A stretch of DNA of 64,000 nucleotides from Hyperoplus lanceolatus (GCA_026929865.2 CM049408.1:4961001-5025000), one strand, 5' to 3'. Numbered from the stretch's first letter, positions 23,753-36,365 are shown. Notes: generated by a model from the sequence alone, not told the origin. Translations and numbers: made by a program.

Positions 23753-24150
23753 CCCCTGACTGCGGCCCGCAGCCAACGTTGAGGGGGAGGAGACATTGAG
23801 GGGGCCGGCACATTGAGGGGGGGGAGCCTAAGACCACATTGAGGGGACGGCGCTCAGTCTCTCACATTCACTCCTCAAGCAGGCTAATGCTAGCGCTATG
23901 TTAAGCTAGCGGGAGCCCACGCTGTTAATTAAATACAAACACATGGCACGGGAGTGTTGTGACTGGCTATCTTTCTTGCAGGGTACCTATTATAATGTTA
24001 AAGCTGTTGTAGCCTATTCTACTTGCTGTAGTTTGGTCTGACTTTGGCAGTTGGCATTGTTACATCCGTAGTAATACCAAAATAAGAGTCCTTGTTACAT
24101 CCAGTTTAGCAATATCAAAATAAGAGTCCTGCATGGAGCAGTAGCATACA
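23753..24150 (+). repeat. Inverted arm, left (element B)
   Basis: Reverse complement matches 25914-26273 with indels. Shared blocks include TGCGGCCCGCAG, GAGGAGACATTGAGGG, GTTAAGCTAGCGG, ATGGCACGGGAGT, GCTATCTTTCTTGC and CAATATCAAAATAAGAGTCC. GTTGAGGGGGAGGAGAC units are repeated within the arm. Confidence 0.8.
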
Positions 24151-25913
24151 GGAATGGGCCCTTTTTGTGCCAGCGATCACACCATTTTTGATCAAAGATG
24201 TGGTTTTACTTCATATTTTTAACTAAAATCAATATTCTTATGATTGCCATAAATATTTAAGACATAGTTAAACAAACAGTATATATTTTTTTATAAGCTT
24301 AAAGGAATACATACCATAAAGGTGTGACAGAAACTAGGGTAACAGGGTTGAAAATGGTAACGGGGTTGAAGGGGACATATACAAATTAGAGTTTATTTTA
24401 GACTCAAATTGCTTTCAACATGCATTAGGTAAAAACAATTGTAATAATTAATTTTAATGAATAGATAACTTCACGATCACAGTAGATTGGTGGAATGACT
24501 CGAATAAATTTTGTGAAACAACATTTTATCAAGCTGACCTGGCATATTAAATACCCCTTTCTTGTGAAGAGTGAAGACCCATAGCTATTATGGATTGTAT
24601 CCACAGAATATACATGCTGTTACAGCCATCCTGTTCTTTACCTTGAATATGTGTGTATTAATTATTAGTAATATTAATTGAATTATTCGATGGCAAGGGC
24701 GTGTTTTGGGCAAATTCGCCTGAGAATGGCAGCCGTGTCAGTCTGGCAAGGTCACAATCAAGTGCAGACACTGTGGAAACATAAGTTTGACCGCTTTAAT
24801 TTAAATGTTTGTTTTCCAGCACCTTAACACCGTATATTAAACACCACAGTTAATGCCCAGGAGGCATCGCCGCTTTGCTGTGCATACATGTATCCATGAT
24901 CAGTTAAAGCCTCAAAGTGTTATATGCCTGGAAAATCCTGTCCTTGTTCAGGAAGGAAATCTTTTCAGTAAGGGTTCACAAGTGTCATCTATAGTCTACT
25001 GACAGCAGTGTGTGTCTGGAAATATTGTAAAAAATGCAATTAATCATTTAACAATTCAAACATCTTTATTTTAAGATACTTTTGTTATTGAGTCACATTT
25101 TAGGTCAGCCCTGAAACACTACAGCTTGTGAAAATAAACAATATTAACGGTTTTAATAGATTGTGCAATTGTCCCTTTGTTGCTGTTAAAATAGACTCAT
25201 CCATAGTGAATTATGGTGACTATGGCAAGAGAGAGTATAAGGTAAAAATAAGGACAATATGTGTTCTTTGATTGTTCTACACTTTATTGATTAGTTATCT
25301 TTTCTGTTAATAGTTTACTATGTATTTTTTGTAGTTGTTATTTTTACATTGTTCTGTTGAATAATAAGACTGTTGTTAGGGCTGCTGTGATTGGTGTAAC
25401 TTAATGTGCGTCACACCTGTAGCATTTAGTTATGTCTAATTGAGGTATATTTTTAAGCCTTGAATGTGGTCACATTGCATCTGTTAAGGTCATACCTTGG
25501 GGTCACAGTGACCCCTTCATAGTTCCCCATATCTTATGTTGACTCTTACTTAATTCATAGGCAGCTGGGCCTGCAACCGTCACAGACAGACAGGTACAGG
25601 AGTTCTCTTTAGCACATGTCACATTGTTTACAGTGCACACTTAATCATTTTACATACATATATACTTGCTTTTGTAAGTATAGATCTCATTGCTGACCCT
25701 TGGGAGACACAACACTAATTTAACACTCACAGGATCATCTATGTCCTCATAAGTGAACTGTTACAAGATAGCAAAAGCAATCAACATAGTAGGAAGGGAT
25801 GTCCATTGTTAACCTGTTGACCTTTAAGAAGATATTTAACCGGTTAATACTATAGGTTAAACATAAAATTATCTAAATGTTTCTTATATCCGGTTATTAT
25901 TCCAAGTAGGGCC
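24151..25913. other. ORF-free core between inverted arms
   Basis: About 1.76 kb, AT-rich, with no open frame of 60 codons or more and no known protein motif. It carries a cluster of GGTCA half-sites with a perfect inverted pair at 25501-25513. Origin unknown; it is enclosed within element B. Confidence 0.5.
25499..25515. promoter_or_regulatory. Perfect oestrogen-response-element-like palindrome
   Basis: GGGGTCACAGTGACCCC contains GGTCAnnnTGACC, the core consensus bound by oestrogen receptor dimers. Two further half-sites lie just upstream (GGTCA at 25468, AGGTCA at 25487). Function is untested and it lies inside transposon sequence. Confidence 0.4.
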
Positions 25914-26273
25914 TATGCTACTGCTGCATGCAGGACTCTTATTTTGATATCACTAAACCGGATGTAAGAATGCGTTCTTCATGCAAATAAAGTCGTTTAG
26001 GCTATGCTTAACTTTATAATAGGTCGATGGTACGCAGCAAGAAAGATAGCAAGTCATAATACTCCCGTGCCATCTCTCTGTTACATTTAATAAAGAGCTG
26101 GGCTACCGCTAGCTTAACGCTGCAGCGGACCTCTACGAGGAATGTGTGAGAAAGAGACGGACAAGCAGACAGCGACCCTGCTCAGCTCCCCCTCAATGTG
26201 CCGGCCCCCTCAATGTCTCCTCCCCCTCAACGTCTCCTCCCCCTCAACGTCCGTCTGCGGGCCGCAGTCAGGG
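25914..26273 (-). repeat. Inverted arm, right (element B)
   Basis: Inverted copy of 23753-24150, somewhat shorter and diverged. Confidence 0.8.
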
Positions 26274-26289
26274 GTACTTGGCCGGAGAC

Positions 26290-26511
26290 CGGCCGAGAAG
26301 GCGCACAATTTACAAGAACCTCCGCGGATTTGCAGTTGAGGAAACAGTTGGTCCGTCACAAAGTGACATAGACGAAAAGACTGAGTTCAAGAGTATTTTA
26401 CAGTGTTATTGAAGCTGTGCAAGGAGAGATGGATGTGCGTTTTGGAGAGCGCAGTAGCGAGCTCATTGGCGCACTGGCTGCTTTGAACCTGGAGGCCGAG
26501 ATATGTTGATG
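26290..26511 (+). pseudogene. hAT-type transposase fragment (zinc-finger MYM1-like), broken
   Basis: Plus-strand reading gives RRTIYKNLRGFAVEETVG and SDIDEKTEF. After a one-base frame change it continues VFYSVIEAVQGEMDVRFGER, then SSELIGALAALN, and ends at a TGA at 26509. The EMDVRFGERSSEL-type stretch is one I recall from fish hAT transposases annotated as zinc finger MYM-type protein 1-like. The frameshift and early stop make it inactive, and no catalytic or dimerisation region follows before the (GT)n at 26613. It probably belongs to element B and may be its original source gene. The family assignment needs a protein search. Confidence 0.55.
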
Positions 26512-26611
26512 AGGAGGTTGAGCTCGGAGAAACGCCGCCTCCCGCTGTACTGATAGAAGGGACTGGAGAGAGCACAGCCCTGCCTGAGGCTGCCTCCACT
26601 CAAAGTAGGCT

Positions 26612-26736
<125 letters not shown>

Positions 26737-27072
26737 GGCAATGCATATCATATCCCTCTGTTGACTGCTTTAAAATGCAATGTTTGAGATATGCGTCTGG
26801 TGTTAGGCTACATCTAATATGTTGAATAGTTAAGTGTTTTATGGATATTCATAACATTGCTTCTATGTAATGTATTGCTTTACATTATGAGGACTGATGT
26901 TGTAGGCTAGGCTACCGCTGTTGGTTATTAGTTTAACGTGATGATTACGTGCTGCACGAATAGAGTATAGGACTATTATAAATATACGTACTGTAGGCTA
27001 ATAGCCTAATAATTGTGCCCCCCTATGCATTTCATATGCCCCCCTTAAGACTGAGGTCTGGCGACGGGTCTG

Positions 27073-27080
27073 CACATAGC
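27073..27080. repeat. TSD of element B, right
   Basis: CACATAGC, identical to 22272-22279. Confidence 0.9.
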
Positions 27081-27580
27081 TACACAGACAGTTAAGGGAA
27101 CAGTTAACCCGCTCCGGGAGAAGGTGTGTATTTTACTCACTATTTGTAGAGGAAGGCCATTAGCTGAATTTTGCCGCTACCAGCTAGCCACTCGGTGCAT
27201 ACATAGTCATCTCCTCACGGAAAGTGCGATACACTTTCTTTCTCTCCACACGCATTGGCCTGCCGTCAGATTTGATTTTTAATGGCTCCTCAATTGGCAG
27301 TTTGGTAAAATCATTTGTTACTAAATACTCAAAATCTCCACCCTCCATAACTGTTCTTGCTAATATGATAACAATGCAAACATGCTAATCTCCCGCTATT
27401 GTTATTGTTGTTAAATTTCAGTGACGTTGATAATGATGCTTTGATTTGATTGGTGTGAAGCCAAGGGCCGAGTGGCTTCCCTTGGCACCCTCATGACACC
27501 CTCCTGACCAATCACAGGAGGGCAGTGTCAAGACAATAGCCTCACCTTATTGGTCAATCTTTCTTTCTTTTTTTCACTAA

Positions 27581-28636
27581 TGCCTCGTTTCCACCGAGTA
27601 GAGCGGGTCGGGTCGGAGCGGCTCAGACCGGGACATCTCACTTTTAAGAATCTCGGTGTTGTTTCCACCGCCGACCCTACCCTTACTGGTAGGGCAGGGT
27701 TTATGACCCTACCCTTATTGGTGGGGCGGGGTTTAGGCTGGACTGCGTTAGCCGCCGCCAGAATGTGGGTCAAACTATCGGGCTGTAGAACAACTGTGGT
27801 CAAGCCAGCGGTCTCTTGTTTTTGCATGGTCAAACCAGCCGCTTCTTTATTTATTCCCCCCGTGTTGTTGAGAGCACAGAGACGGCTCGGTGCAACTGAT
27901 AGAGACAGTGAGCGAACAGCGCTGGCTGCGGCAGCTACGTGAAATCGTAGCAGTGGGACACAGTGTAGCCAACTGATTCATTTAATGACGAGGAAAAACA
28001 CCACACAATAAACAGTGCCGTGCTCACGTTTTCGCCAAAACACACTGACTCTCTTCACTCTAGCCGAGGTGACTACACAAGGCGGAAATGATTCTTTCGA
28101 CCAACTGTGGTCAAGCCAGCGGTCTCTCGTTCTTGCTCGGTCAAACCAGCCGCTTTTTTATTTATTCCTCCTGTGTTGTTGTGAGCGTGTATTTACTACT
28201 ATCTAGGCTATGGCGTAAACACACAGAGACGGCTTGGTGCAACTCATAGAGACAGCGAGCAAACAGTGCTGGCTGCGGCAGCTACACAGTGGGACACAGT
28301 GTAACCAACTGATTAATTTATTGACGAGGAAAAACACCACACAATAAACAGTGCTGTGCTCACATTTTCGCCAAAACACAAGACTCTTGCCGAGGTGACT
28401 ACACATGGCGGAAATGATTCTTTCGGCCAATCAAATGACGGCAGCGTGTAGCTCCGCATTTTCGGCACCCTTTCAGGTGGCTAGTACCCCTACGGAGGAG
28501 TACTGAGATTTGGAGCGGCTCAGAGTGGTTAGGTGCGCTTAAACCGTACCCTACCCAACTTTTGGCAAATGAAAAGCCAAACTACCCGGACCGAACCGCT
28601 CCGATCCGACCCGCTCTACTCGGTGGAGACGAGGCA
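27581..28636. mobile_element. PIF/Harbinger-like element, 1.06 kb (TSD TAA)
   Basis: The left end TGCCTCGTTTCCACCGAGTA and the right end TACTCGGTGGAGACGAGGCA are inverted repeats of about 40 bp with few mismatches, including the AGCGGGTCGG block. TAA is on both sides (27578-27580 and 28637-28639). It contains an internal tandem duplication (units at 27791 and 28102). Nested in element A. A shorter relative lies at 29420-29878. Confidence 0.8.
27791..28420. repeat. Internal tandem duplication, period about 311 bp
   Basis: Units begin CAACTGTGGTCAAGCCAGCG at 27791 and 28102. Both continue through GACGGCT(C/T)GGTGCAACT and GAGGAAAAACACCACAC to GGCGGAAATGATTCTTTCG. Confidence 0.85.
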
Positions 28637-28906
28637 TAAGGGATGCCAGCTCGGGCTGGCTTCCTCGCGGACACACAGTGTGCAGTGTCGTGTTTCGCCG
28701 CGTCTTCAGTATGTAACTTTAAAGGGGCGCAGTTTCGCGCATTGTGAAATGCTCAATGAGAGGAGAAAAATGGGGAAGAAATGACAGCAACACAGCACCA
28801 AATAATTACCGAAACTGTTAATATAAATGTTTTTATTGGATGACAACTACAGCCTAAAAAACAGGGAAGCCTGGCTTCCCTTGGCCTCCGGGAGAAAACG
28901 CCACTG

Positions 28907-28914
28907 CACTCAAC
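28907..28914. repeat. TSD of element A, right
   Basis: CACTCAAC, identical to 21647-21654. Confidence 0.9.
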
Positions 28915-29419
28915 AAAGTGACAGAAGGGTATAATGTGTGGATGAATTACTATATTTCTAAGTGTCTTTATACAGTACAGTGCTGCTTGCAATCAATGCC
29001 ATGGTCTTTGTCACAGAGGGCTCTTCTTCTGCATTGACATTCTCAGTCACTACAAAAATAGTTCTTCTATTCCTCCTGACATGTATCTCACTAATGCTCA
29101 AACATCACTCACTAGTAGTCCTCTGTGCACCACGGTTCAAACCTCTTTCCCTCACGTCTTTTTCCCATAGATCTAAATGCAGATGTGACTTTGATCTCTG
29201 TTCCTATGGAAACACAAGCCAGTGGAGTCTGTGACTGAAGCTCCTTTGTCCCAACAATGATCCCTCTGTCAAAGTCTCTAGATCTTTTCCTCTTGTCATC
29301 TTGATACAAAATCACAAACAACTGGACCTGCTCAGCATTTCTATAGATGCCACAGTGCATGATGGGATGTTAAAGACGTCATGTACCATGCAGTGAACCT
29401 TTGTGGATGCATCGGTCAA
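28915..29419. other. Unique sequence
   Basis: No gene recognised; overlapping frames of 80-90 codons on both strands lack motifs. Confidence 0.45.
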
Positions 29420-29878
29420 TGCCTCGTTTCCACCGAGCAGAGCGGGTCGGGTCGGAGCGGCTCGGTCCGCTTACTTTGGCTTTTTATTTGCCAAAAGTTG
29501 GGTAGGGTCCGGAAATAAGCGCGCCTAACCGCTCTATGCTGCTCCTATTGTCGGTACTCCTCCGTTGGGGTACCAGCCATCTGAAAGGGTGCTGAAAAGG
29601 TGGAGCTACACACTGCCGTCCGTTGATTGGTCAGAAGAATCATTTCCACATTAAATTGCCGTTTGTATTCACTTCGGCAAGAGTGAAGAGAGTCTAGTGT
29701 TTAGCAAAAATAGTCGTTGCAGCACTCTGTTTATTGTGTGGTGTTTTTCCTCTTCATTAAATGAATCAGTGGGCTACACTCACGGACCTATGAAGGCTAC
29801 ACTGTGGCCCACTGCTACGATGTCACCATAGTTAGCCTGTAGCTGCCGCGGCCGGCTCTGCTCGGTGGAAATGAGGCA
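29420..29878. mobile_element. PIF/Harbinger-like element, second copy, 459 bp
   Basis: Left TGCCTCGTTTCCACCGAGCA and right TGCTCGGTGGAAATGAGGCA. CAA and TAA flank it, a one-base-changed duplication. Its interior is inverted relative to 27581-28636 and lacks the tandem duplication. Confidence 0.75.
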
Positions 29879-29881
29879 TAA

Positions 29882-30717
29882 GTCTCTACAATCACATATT
29901 CAGGGTCTTCCTGTAATTTTATACAGGTCTGTACATTTCTTTCTATAATTTTCTCACTTCCACCTAATGTCTGAGTATTCTAATTTAAGAAAAGAGACAT
30001 GGCTAAAAGATAAAAGCATCCCCATGGTATATTTACCGACAGCTACTAACAGGTATGTGTAATGTAGCCTTAGGCTTCCTGAGGTTCGGCTAGATTTCAG
30101 TGCATTATGTACCTTACATATTTGTGGATTTTGTAGAAGCATAAAATAGGATCTGTATTCATGTTCTCTAAATCACAGTTACTGGTCTAAATTTAAACAG
30201 TCAAACGCTAAATCTGTTTCTTTCTTTTTGTCCGGAGATATTTCTACCTCCCAAACTAGAGTGGGGATTTGGGGACCTGAGCGCATAATAGAACCATTAT
30301 TCAAATCTGGTCAATACTGGATATTGTAAGTGCAAAGGGTTGAGAAGGTTTGTGCTAAAAACTGTTCTCTATGGGGAGAAAACAGGAAGCATTTTTTTCT
30401 GGGAAACAAGTCAACCAGTCTCAGATGGACATAAAAATGGTGGTGACGGAGGAATTGAGCAGAGCTACAATAGAGAGCTCAGTGTATAGCCTACATGTCG
30501 CTTATTTCTCTACAGATGGATGAAGCCACAAAGGGGATTGATTTAAAAAAAAAAAAATAATAATCAGCCGTCTCTCCTATATGCAAATTGCGTCGTCTTT
30601 TTGGCACGGCAGCAATTAGACAACGGATGACGATTGTCAGGTTTCTCACGCCTTATTGCACACGCCTTCTGCTCCAACCCAGCGTCTCCTTAAGTATTGT
30701 GGGTAAGAGGCAACACG

Positions 30718-30751
<34 letters not shown>

Positions 30752-31314
30752 GGGAAATCACTTCTCCTCCCCTCTTTATCTGTGGCTGAATATTTCATAC
30801 AGCACAGCACAGCGACTCAAAAGCCTACTTCCCGCTCTCTAAAAGCCTTTCTCAAGCGGCTTGCTGCTAAGGAGATAAGGACTAATGCTTTCTAGTTCCT
30901 CTTCACAAACCCAGCCTGTGATCAGCACTTGGCTACCTGAAGCGATGCTGTGGTTTAACACACTTGGGGCTGTGTTATGTGGTTGTACGGCTAAAGTCAT
31001 GCGTTCTGGCCAGCCATGCAGCCAACATGGTTTACACTGTGTGCTCCTGAAGTGCCCGGTTTCACCATGCATTAAACAGCAAAGCATCAGATTACCCGTA
31101 GAGCAGGACAGCGTTTGAGCTTCTTTCAATACCTGACTTTTGGCGCGGATTAGGGATTTGTTTCTTCAGTGTATGGGAAAGCTATAGGCTACCAGGTACA
31201 GCTACATGAAGTGAAGGTTCACTTCACTACACTGAAGGGGAGCATGTCTATGTTCCCACAGCTCTATGTTCCAACATTTCTAAATAATCTAACTATATGA
31301 AATAGGGAAAAGTA

Positions 31315-31318
<4 letters not shown>
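29882..31318. other. Unique sequence
   Basis: AT-rich; includes a (GA)n at 30720-30748. Frames at 30839-31129 overlap on both strands without motifs. No gene supported. Confidence 0.45.
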
Positions 31319-31367
<49 letters not shown>

Positions 31368-31370
31368 TGT
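31319..31370. repeat. (GT)n microsatellite
   Basis: GT run of about 52 bp with one GG interruption. Confidence 0.95.
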
Positions 31371-31712
31371 CACCCTTACTCTAACCTCTCCCTGTCCCCT
31401 TACCCCAACCACCCAGCTGTGTTGCCTGAACCTAATCACCAATTTCAGGACCAGCGGGCTGTGGGAACGGGTGATCCCTTTTGTAAGTAGCATTAGTTGC
31501 TAATGATAGCATTAGTTGCCTTTTTGTTTACTGCTCCTCTGTGTAACCTGTCAGTATATTTCATGATACAGTGGTATGTTCTGAACACAGCAGATGCAAC
31601 GTAAATACATTGGGAACAACACAGTAGTACAACATCAGTATGGACATGTTGTAGATGGGGTTTCAACTAGTACTGGGGAGTGTAGCAAAACAGACAGCAG
31701 TGTGAGAGACAA

Positions 31713-31714
<2 letters not shown>

Positions 31715-31757
<43 letters not shown>
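31715..31757. repeat. (GA)n microsatellite
   Basis: GA run of about 43 bp. Confidence 0.95.
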
Positions 31758-31761
<4 letters not shown>

Positions 31762-32948
31762 AGAGATAGTCTAATTACATTTGTCTGACATTAGTTATTT
31801 TATTCGAGGCAACATTAGGGTCAGATATGAGGATGTGAATTCATACTTATTCTGGTTTACCAATTTATAAATCAATCACTTTCCAATTGTTGTTTTCTGT
31901 CTAAACACAAGCAGCCTAAGAAGCCTTTGTCTGCGCAGCGTTCAATGACAGCTTGGACAGTTTATTTTTTTCAGTAAACGGTGCAACACAAACACTTCAG
32001 TGGGTACCGATGTGATTACTACCTCTCTGGTGTGCCAGATTCTACACCTGCTCAGCTCCAAACTGGTGAGAAATCCCTTAATTGCCTGAATGTGGCTTAT
32101 TCCCCTCCTGACAATAGTCCCTGGCTATGGGGGGGGGGACTTATTTTTTTTGTCTAGCCATATTGTTGCTTGTAACTTCAATGATTAACACTGTCACAAA
32201 GTTGTTAGCGGACTCCTAATTTGAAATGATTTAGTGCAAAACTTGTATATGGAGAAAAAGCTATTGATCTACTGTCTGAAGCCCCCTCTTTAAAAATTCA
32301 CAGGCCCAATAAACACACGATAATAAATAAGTCTCACCTGGCAAACCTTTTGTTAACAGCACACACAGAGCGGGTAATGGCTAATGATTTAGTGAATCTG
32401 GTTGTTATTTACGACTATGCGGCCTGGCTTATTAAAAGCTTGGACTTGGGAGTGAAAGGCGATCATAAATCGTCCGTTCCGAGGGGCAGACGTTAACACT
32501 GAAGTGCACACTGGGCCGTAAACAGCATTGGAATTTATCTCTATGTCAATGAGCGCGTTTACCATACCTGGCAACCTGGACGCTCTCCTTTGCTTTAAGA
32601 GCCAGCGTAAGGCTTCCAGTGGTCTTCCAATGGGCCGTATCTAAAATACTGGGGGAATCTGTGTGTGTGCCTCAACTGGGAAATACATTTCATCTTGCAC
32701 TAGGCGATAGTAAATAGAAATATCAAGAATTCACCACAGCGCTTGGTTCCTCCTATTGCCATGATGATATCTCCCCCTGCATACACTATTCCCATGCTGT
32801 AAAATTCCATTAGGCTCGCTAAAATGACTTGTCCTCCCGCTGCAAGAGGGTGGCGTCTATTTGCAGATGCTATCATCGACCGGCCGCTAACCCCGCTGTT
32901 TCTCAAAAACACAGTTGCACACACACACTTCTCTCGGACACACAAACA

Positions 32949-32950
<2 letters not shown>
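31758..32950. other. Unique sequence, possible regulatory DNA
   Basis: No mobile-element ends. The stretches 32380-32600 and 32690-32890 are balanced in base composition, unrepetitive and rich in ATTA/TAAT cores, the look of fish conserved non-coding elements. This is an impression only; no comparison was possible. Confidence 0.25.

Positions 32951-33005
<55 letters not shown>
32951..33005. repeat. (CA)n microsatellite
   Basis: CA run of about 55 bp. Confidence 0.95.
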
Positions 33006-33007
<2 letters not shown>

Positions 33008-33131
33008 CCTCTTCCGTCTGGCCGAGGCCATAATGATGTGCTATATGTATGTTCTGATGTTACAAGAATTTCTTCACATGACTGTGGAGGAGAATCCTAA
33101 TGGTCCAAACACCACCACCAGTGTCCATTAA

Positions 33132-33743
33132 AGAGGACCTATTATACCACTTTTCTGGTCTTAATTTCTTGTTTTACACTGCTATAGAGCAACCTGACAC
33201 GAATCACATCACAAAAAACTATGTAGATTTTCGGGAAGCTCTTTCTCTTATTTTGGCGATCCAGCACGTCCTGTCAACACTTGAGTGTGTGTGCTTCGGC
33301 CATCTCCGCTCCCTCCGCCTGTGCTTTGGCCATCTCCGCTCCCCTCCCCCCCTCCTGCAAACCCCACTCTGTTGTGATTGGTTACCTTCCTTCCGGAACA
33401 CTTTCAGTGGCGGGAAGCGTGAGCATGGACCTATAAGGGCGCGAGGCAGACGCGAACAGGGAAGTGACAGCATTGCTATACATGGAAACATCCGCGTGGT
33501 GACGACACCAAGTTACATGCGACGTCACGAAGTTACAAAGCCTCAAACCGCTTTGAACACGTGACTTCTCGACTGGCTAGAATAGTGTCTAGTGCTCTGC
33601 ACAGACACCCCAGACGGTCAGCAGGGAATACGTTGAAATGCATGTAAGTCATTATTTGTTAATTTAGTATGGTTAAGCATGACTATGAATCATCATAACA
33701 ACGTTTATAGGTCATAAAAGTCAAAAAGCATCATAGGTCCTCT
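33132..33743. mobile_element. TTAA-type MITE, 612 bp
   Basis: Left TTAA then AGAGGACCTATTATACC; right ATCATAGGTCCTCT then TTAA (33128-33131 and 33744-33747). The inverted ends AGAGGACCTAT are exact over 11 bp. A related copy lies at 41290-42058. A 154-codon frame inside is chance. Confidence 0.85.
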
Positions 33744-33902
33744 TTAAAGACATAGGAGCCATGCCATGGTCCGTATCACAATATAATGACCTATAGGTAC
33801 AGCTGCTACTCCTGTTGCAGTCTGTAATTGGTGTCCCGGCTAGCAAAAACACATACATTGGTGGTCATGAACTCTTCACAAACACACGCACGCACGTGCG
33901 CA

Positions 33903-33904
<2 letters not shown>

Positions 33905-33993
<89 letters not shown>

Positions 33994-34000
33994 ACACACA
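33905..34000. repeat. (CA)n microsatellite
   Basis: CA run of about 96 bp with one TA interruption. Confidence 0.95.
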
Positions 34001-35580
34001 GGGACACACTGCAGGTCACCATTAACACTCTCCATCCCTCCTCACCTTTACCTTTTAACTACACCATTCCCTTTTAATTTACACTGTGGCTGCCTCACCA
34101 CGAGACTCATTGCAGCCCAATCAATGTCTAATTGTCCCCATCTCACGAGGCATACGCGCTGACCTCAGCAGTGACCTACACATTGTCAATATGCGTCTCG
34201 TTACAACAGACAGTGGAAGGCCCTCCCATATGACTTTGACAGTGCATTGGAGAGGGTGATTGTGTGGCTATAAACAAACATCGCCCAAAGGGCTATACGT
34301 ATGCAGTATTACGGGAGATAGCATGGTCATGGCGCAGCTTATGGGATCATATGCAGCATGTTAAATGGATTAACCTTTTTTTCCCCTGTGCGACGACAAA
34401 TCACTGTGTATCAAATGTATCACCTCCTTTGGCGCCCAAGGTCTTGTTTGTGTGTGTGTGTGTGTGTGTTTGTGTAAGTGAGTGGTTGTGTGTGTGTGTT
34501 TAGGTGCTACCTCTAATCTTATCTCTCCTTCCTTTTACCAGACCCATACCACACTCCCTCTTCTTCCCCTACGTGGCAATCTTTCCCCTCCAGGCTCAAC
34601 ATTTCAGATGGGACTGATATCAAGGTGACATGCACGCCATCACCTGTCTGTGGTCTATAGCGGGTTAACATGGTCGGTGGTGCGCTCAACTCTTTTCGAC
34701 ATGGCTGCCCATCCGTGCACACTCAACAGAGGGGGGATCATACCACTCATACTCATACATTGTCATACAGACCTGCAGCATTCGTTTGCTTAAGAACGCA
34801 GCACATCCACAGATTGAGCCCCTGCCCTTGGGCCCCCCAGAGTCCAAACATGACCTTTATAACATAGAAATAAAGAAATACTGTATATATTTAAGCACAA
34901 TTCAAATATAAAGACAGACATTTATAGCAGTTTCCATGAATAAAATGTGCCTCATCATTTCAGAAAGTACTCTGCATGTCCCGCCCTCTAAAGCCTGATC
35001 TTGAGCAGCTCTGCGCCTCTGCATTCTCTGCTGGGTAGCGCTGACATCGAACGTTTGCATGAACCGCTGGTAGTAGTTCGCCCGTGTGGCAGATTGCACA
35101 CTGCACTTTTGATGTCAGTCGGCGAAATCAATTGCAAAACAAATGAAAAATGGAGGATTTTGAATTTGATGTTAATGAGGAAGAGCTCCTGTGCTGTTAC
35201 AATCCCTCCTTGTTGCTCTGATGCCCAATCAAAACCTCTGTGGCGTCTGCGGCATCCGGCGCGTAGTCACAGTCAGTTGGTGCGCGACGCGGCTATGCGG
35301 AGCTCTGAGGTCATCGCACAGGATCTCTGCGGCTCTGCGCACGAGTTACCGCACAAGTATACTGTAAATTAGGCTTAAGACAACTTTGCAGCTTGCTTGT
35401 CCTGACTTGTCTTGGAAAGCACACGAGCCCAGCCCCAGTTAAGTTATAGTAAATGATATCGCTCAGGTAGGCCCTGTTTTAATTATGAAACCAACCAAAA
35501 CAATAATGACTTTTTATTATGAATTATGGATGGCAGTTGTGTGACAAAATCCTGGTAGGAATAGTGCATGGAGGTGGTGT
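34001..35580. other. Unique sequence with hAT scraps
   Basis: A (GT)n at 34448-34470. GCCCTTGGGCCCCCCAGAG at about 34825 resembles a hAT subterminal scrap. A GC-rich segment at 34980-35370 has a 123-codon plus-strand frame without motifs. No gene supported. Confidence 0.4.
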
Positions 35581-35645
35581 TGATGCCCCCTTTTTCTTTT
35601 ACTTATGTCCCCCCCCTTCCCTAAAATGTCTGTGCACGGCCCTGA
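35581..35645. repeat. Solo hAT right end
   Basis: GCCCCCTTTTT ... GTGCACGGCCCTG resembles a hAT right terminus; no partner left end was found. Confidence 0.45.
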
Positions 35646-35908
35646 GTTTCAGATCCAGTCGATTAGTCATGATTCATAATGGGAGCCAATGGAGGAGAAA
35701 GCTAATGGGGGGCGCACGCAAACCAACAATAGCTGATGTAGATTTAGCTTCATGCATATTCCCAAACATACTCACACACACACACACACTGGCATGAATC
35801 TGACGCTGTATGTCTTGTCGCAATACTATACTGCGGCATAGGGCTGGGTGGGTTGGAGCTTTATTTGTTTTAAGGGAGAGTGACAGGCATGGTAAAAGGT
35901 GGCCTCGA

Positions 35909-35917
35909 CCCCCCCCC

Positions 35918-36002
<85 letters not shown>
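35909..36002. repeat. Poly-C plus (CA)n microsatellite
   Basis: About 12 C then about 82 bp of AC repeats. Confidence 0.95.
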
Positions 36003-36004
<2 letters not shown>

Positions 36005-36365
36005 CCACCACCACAAACACGTTCACACAATCCCTCCAGCACAGTGCAGAGACTACTCAGTGGCACTGAGCACAGACAGTCTATTACAGAGACTGGGGAG
36101 GGCCCTGAGGTACACATATGGGAGGGAGATAACACATAGTGGTGGCAGTGTGGAGGGCTGTACAAGCTGCCGGCAAGTGTACATGTGTGATGCTGGGTGT
36201 TGATTCTCTATGCTTGTGAGTGTATGCCCGTGTGTGCGTGCGCGCGTGCGTGTGCATGCGTGCCTCAGAGGTGTTAATCCTGTGTTAATCAATGGCTGTG
36301 TGTGCTGTGCCAAGGATGCTGGCAGCAGCGTTGCGGATTCATGCGCACGTCTGTGTGTTTCTAAC

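Noticed and set aside
23577..23837. Minus-strand gene with SMCRPPQCLLPLNV
   Set aside because: The same peptide appears from 26142 on the plus strand because both lie in the inverted arms of element B; repeat sequence, not a gene.
33100..33564. 154-codon plus-strand frame
   Set aside because: Lies inside the TTAA MITE at 33132-33743, which is non-coding in its sister copy.
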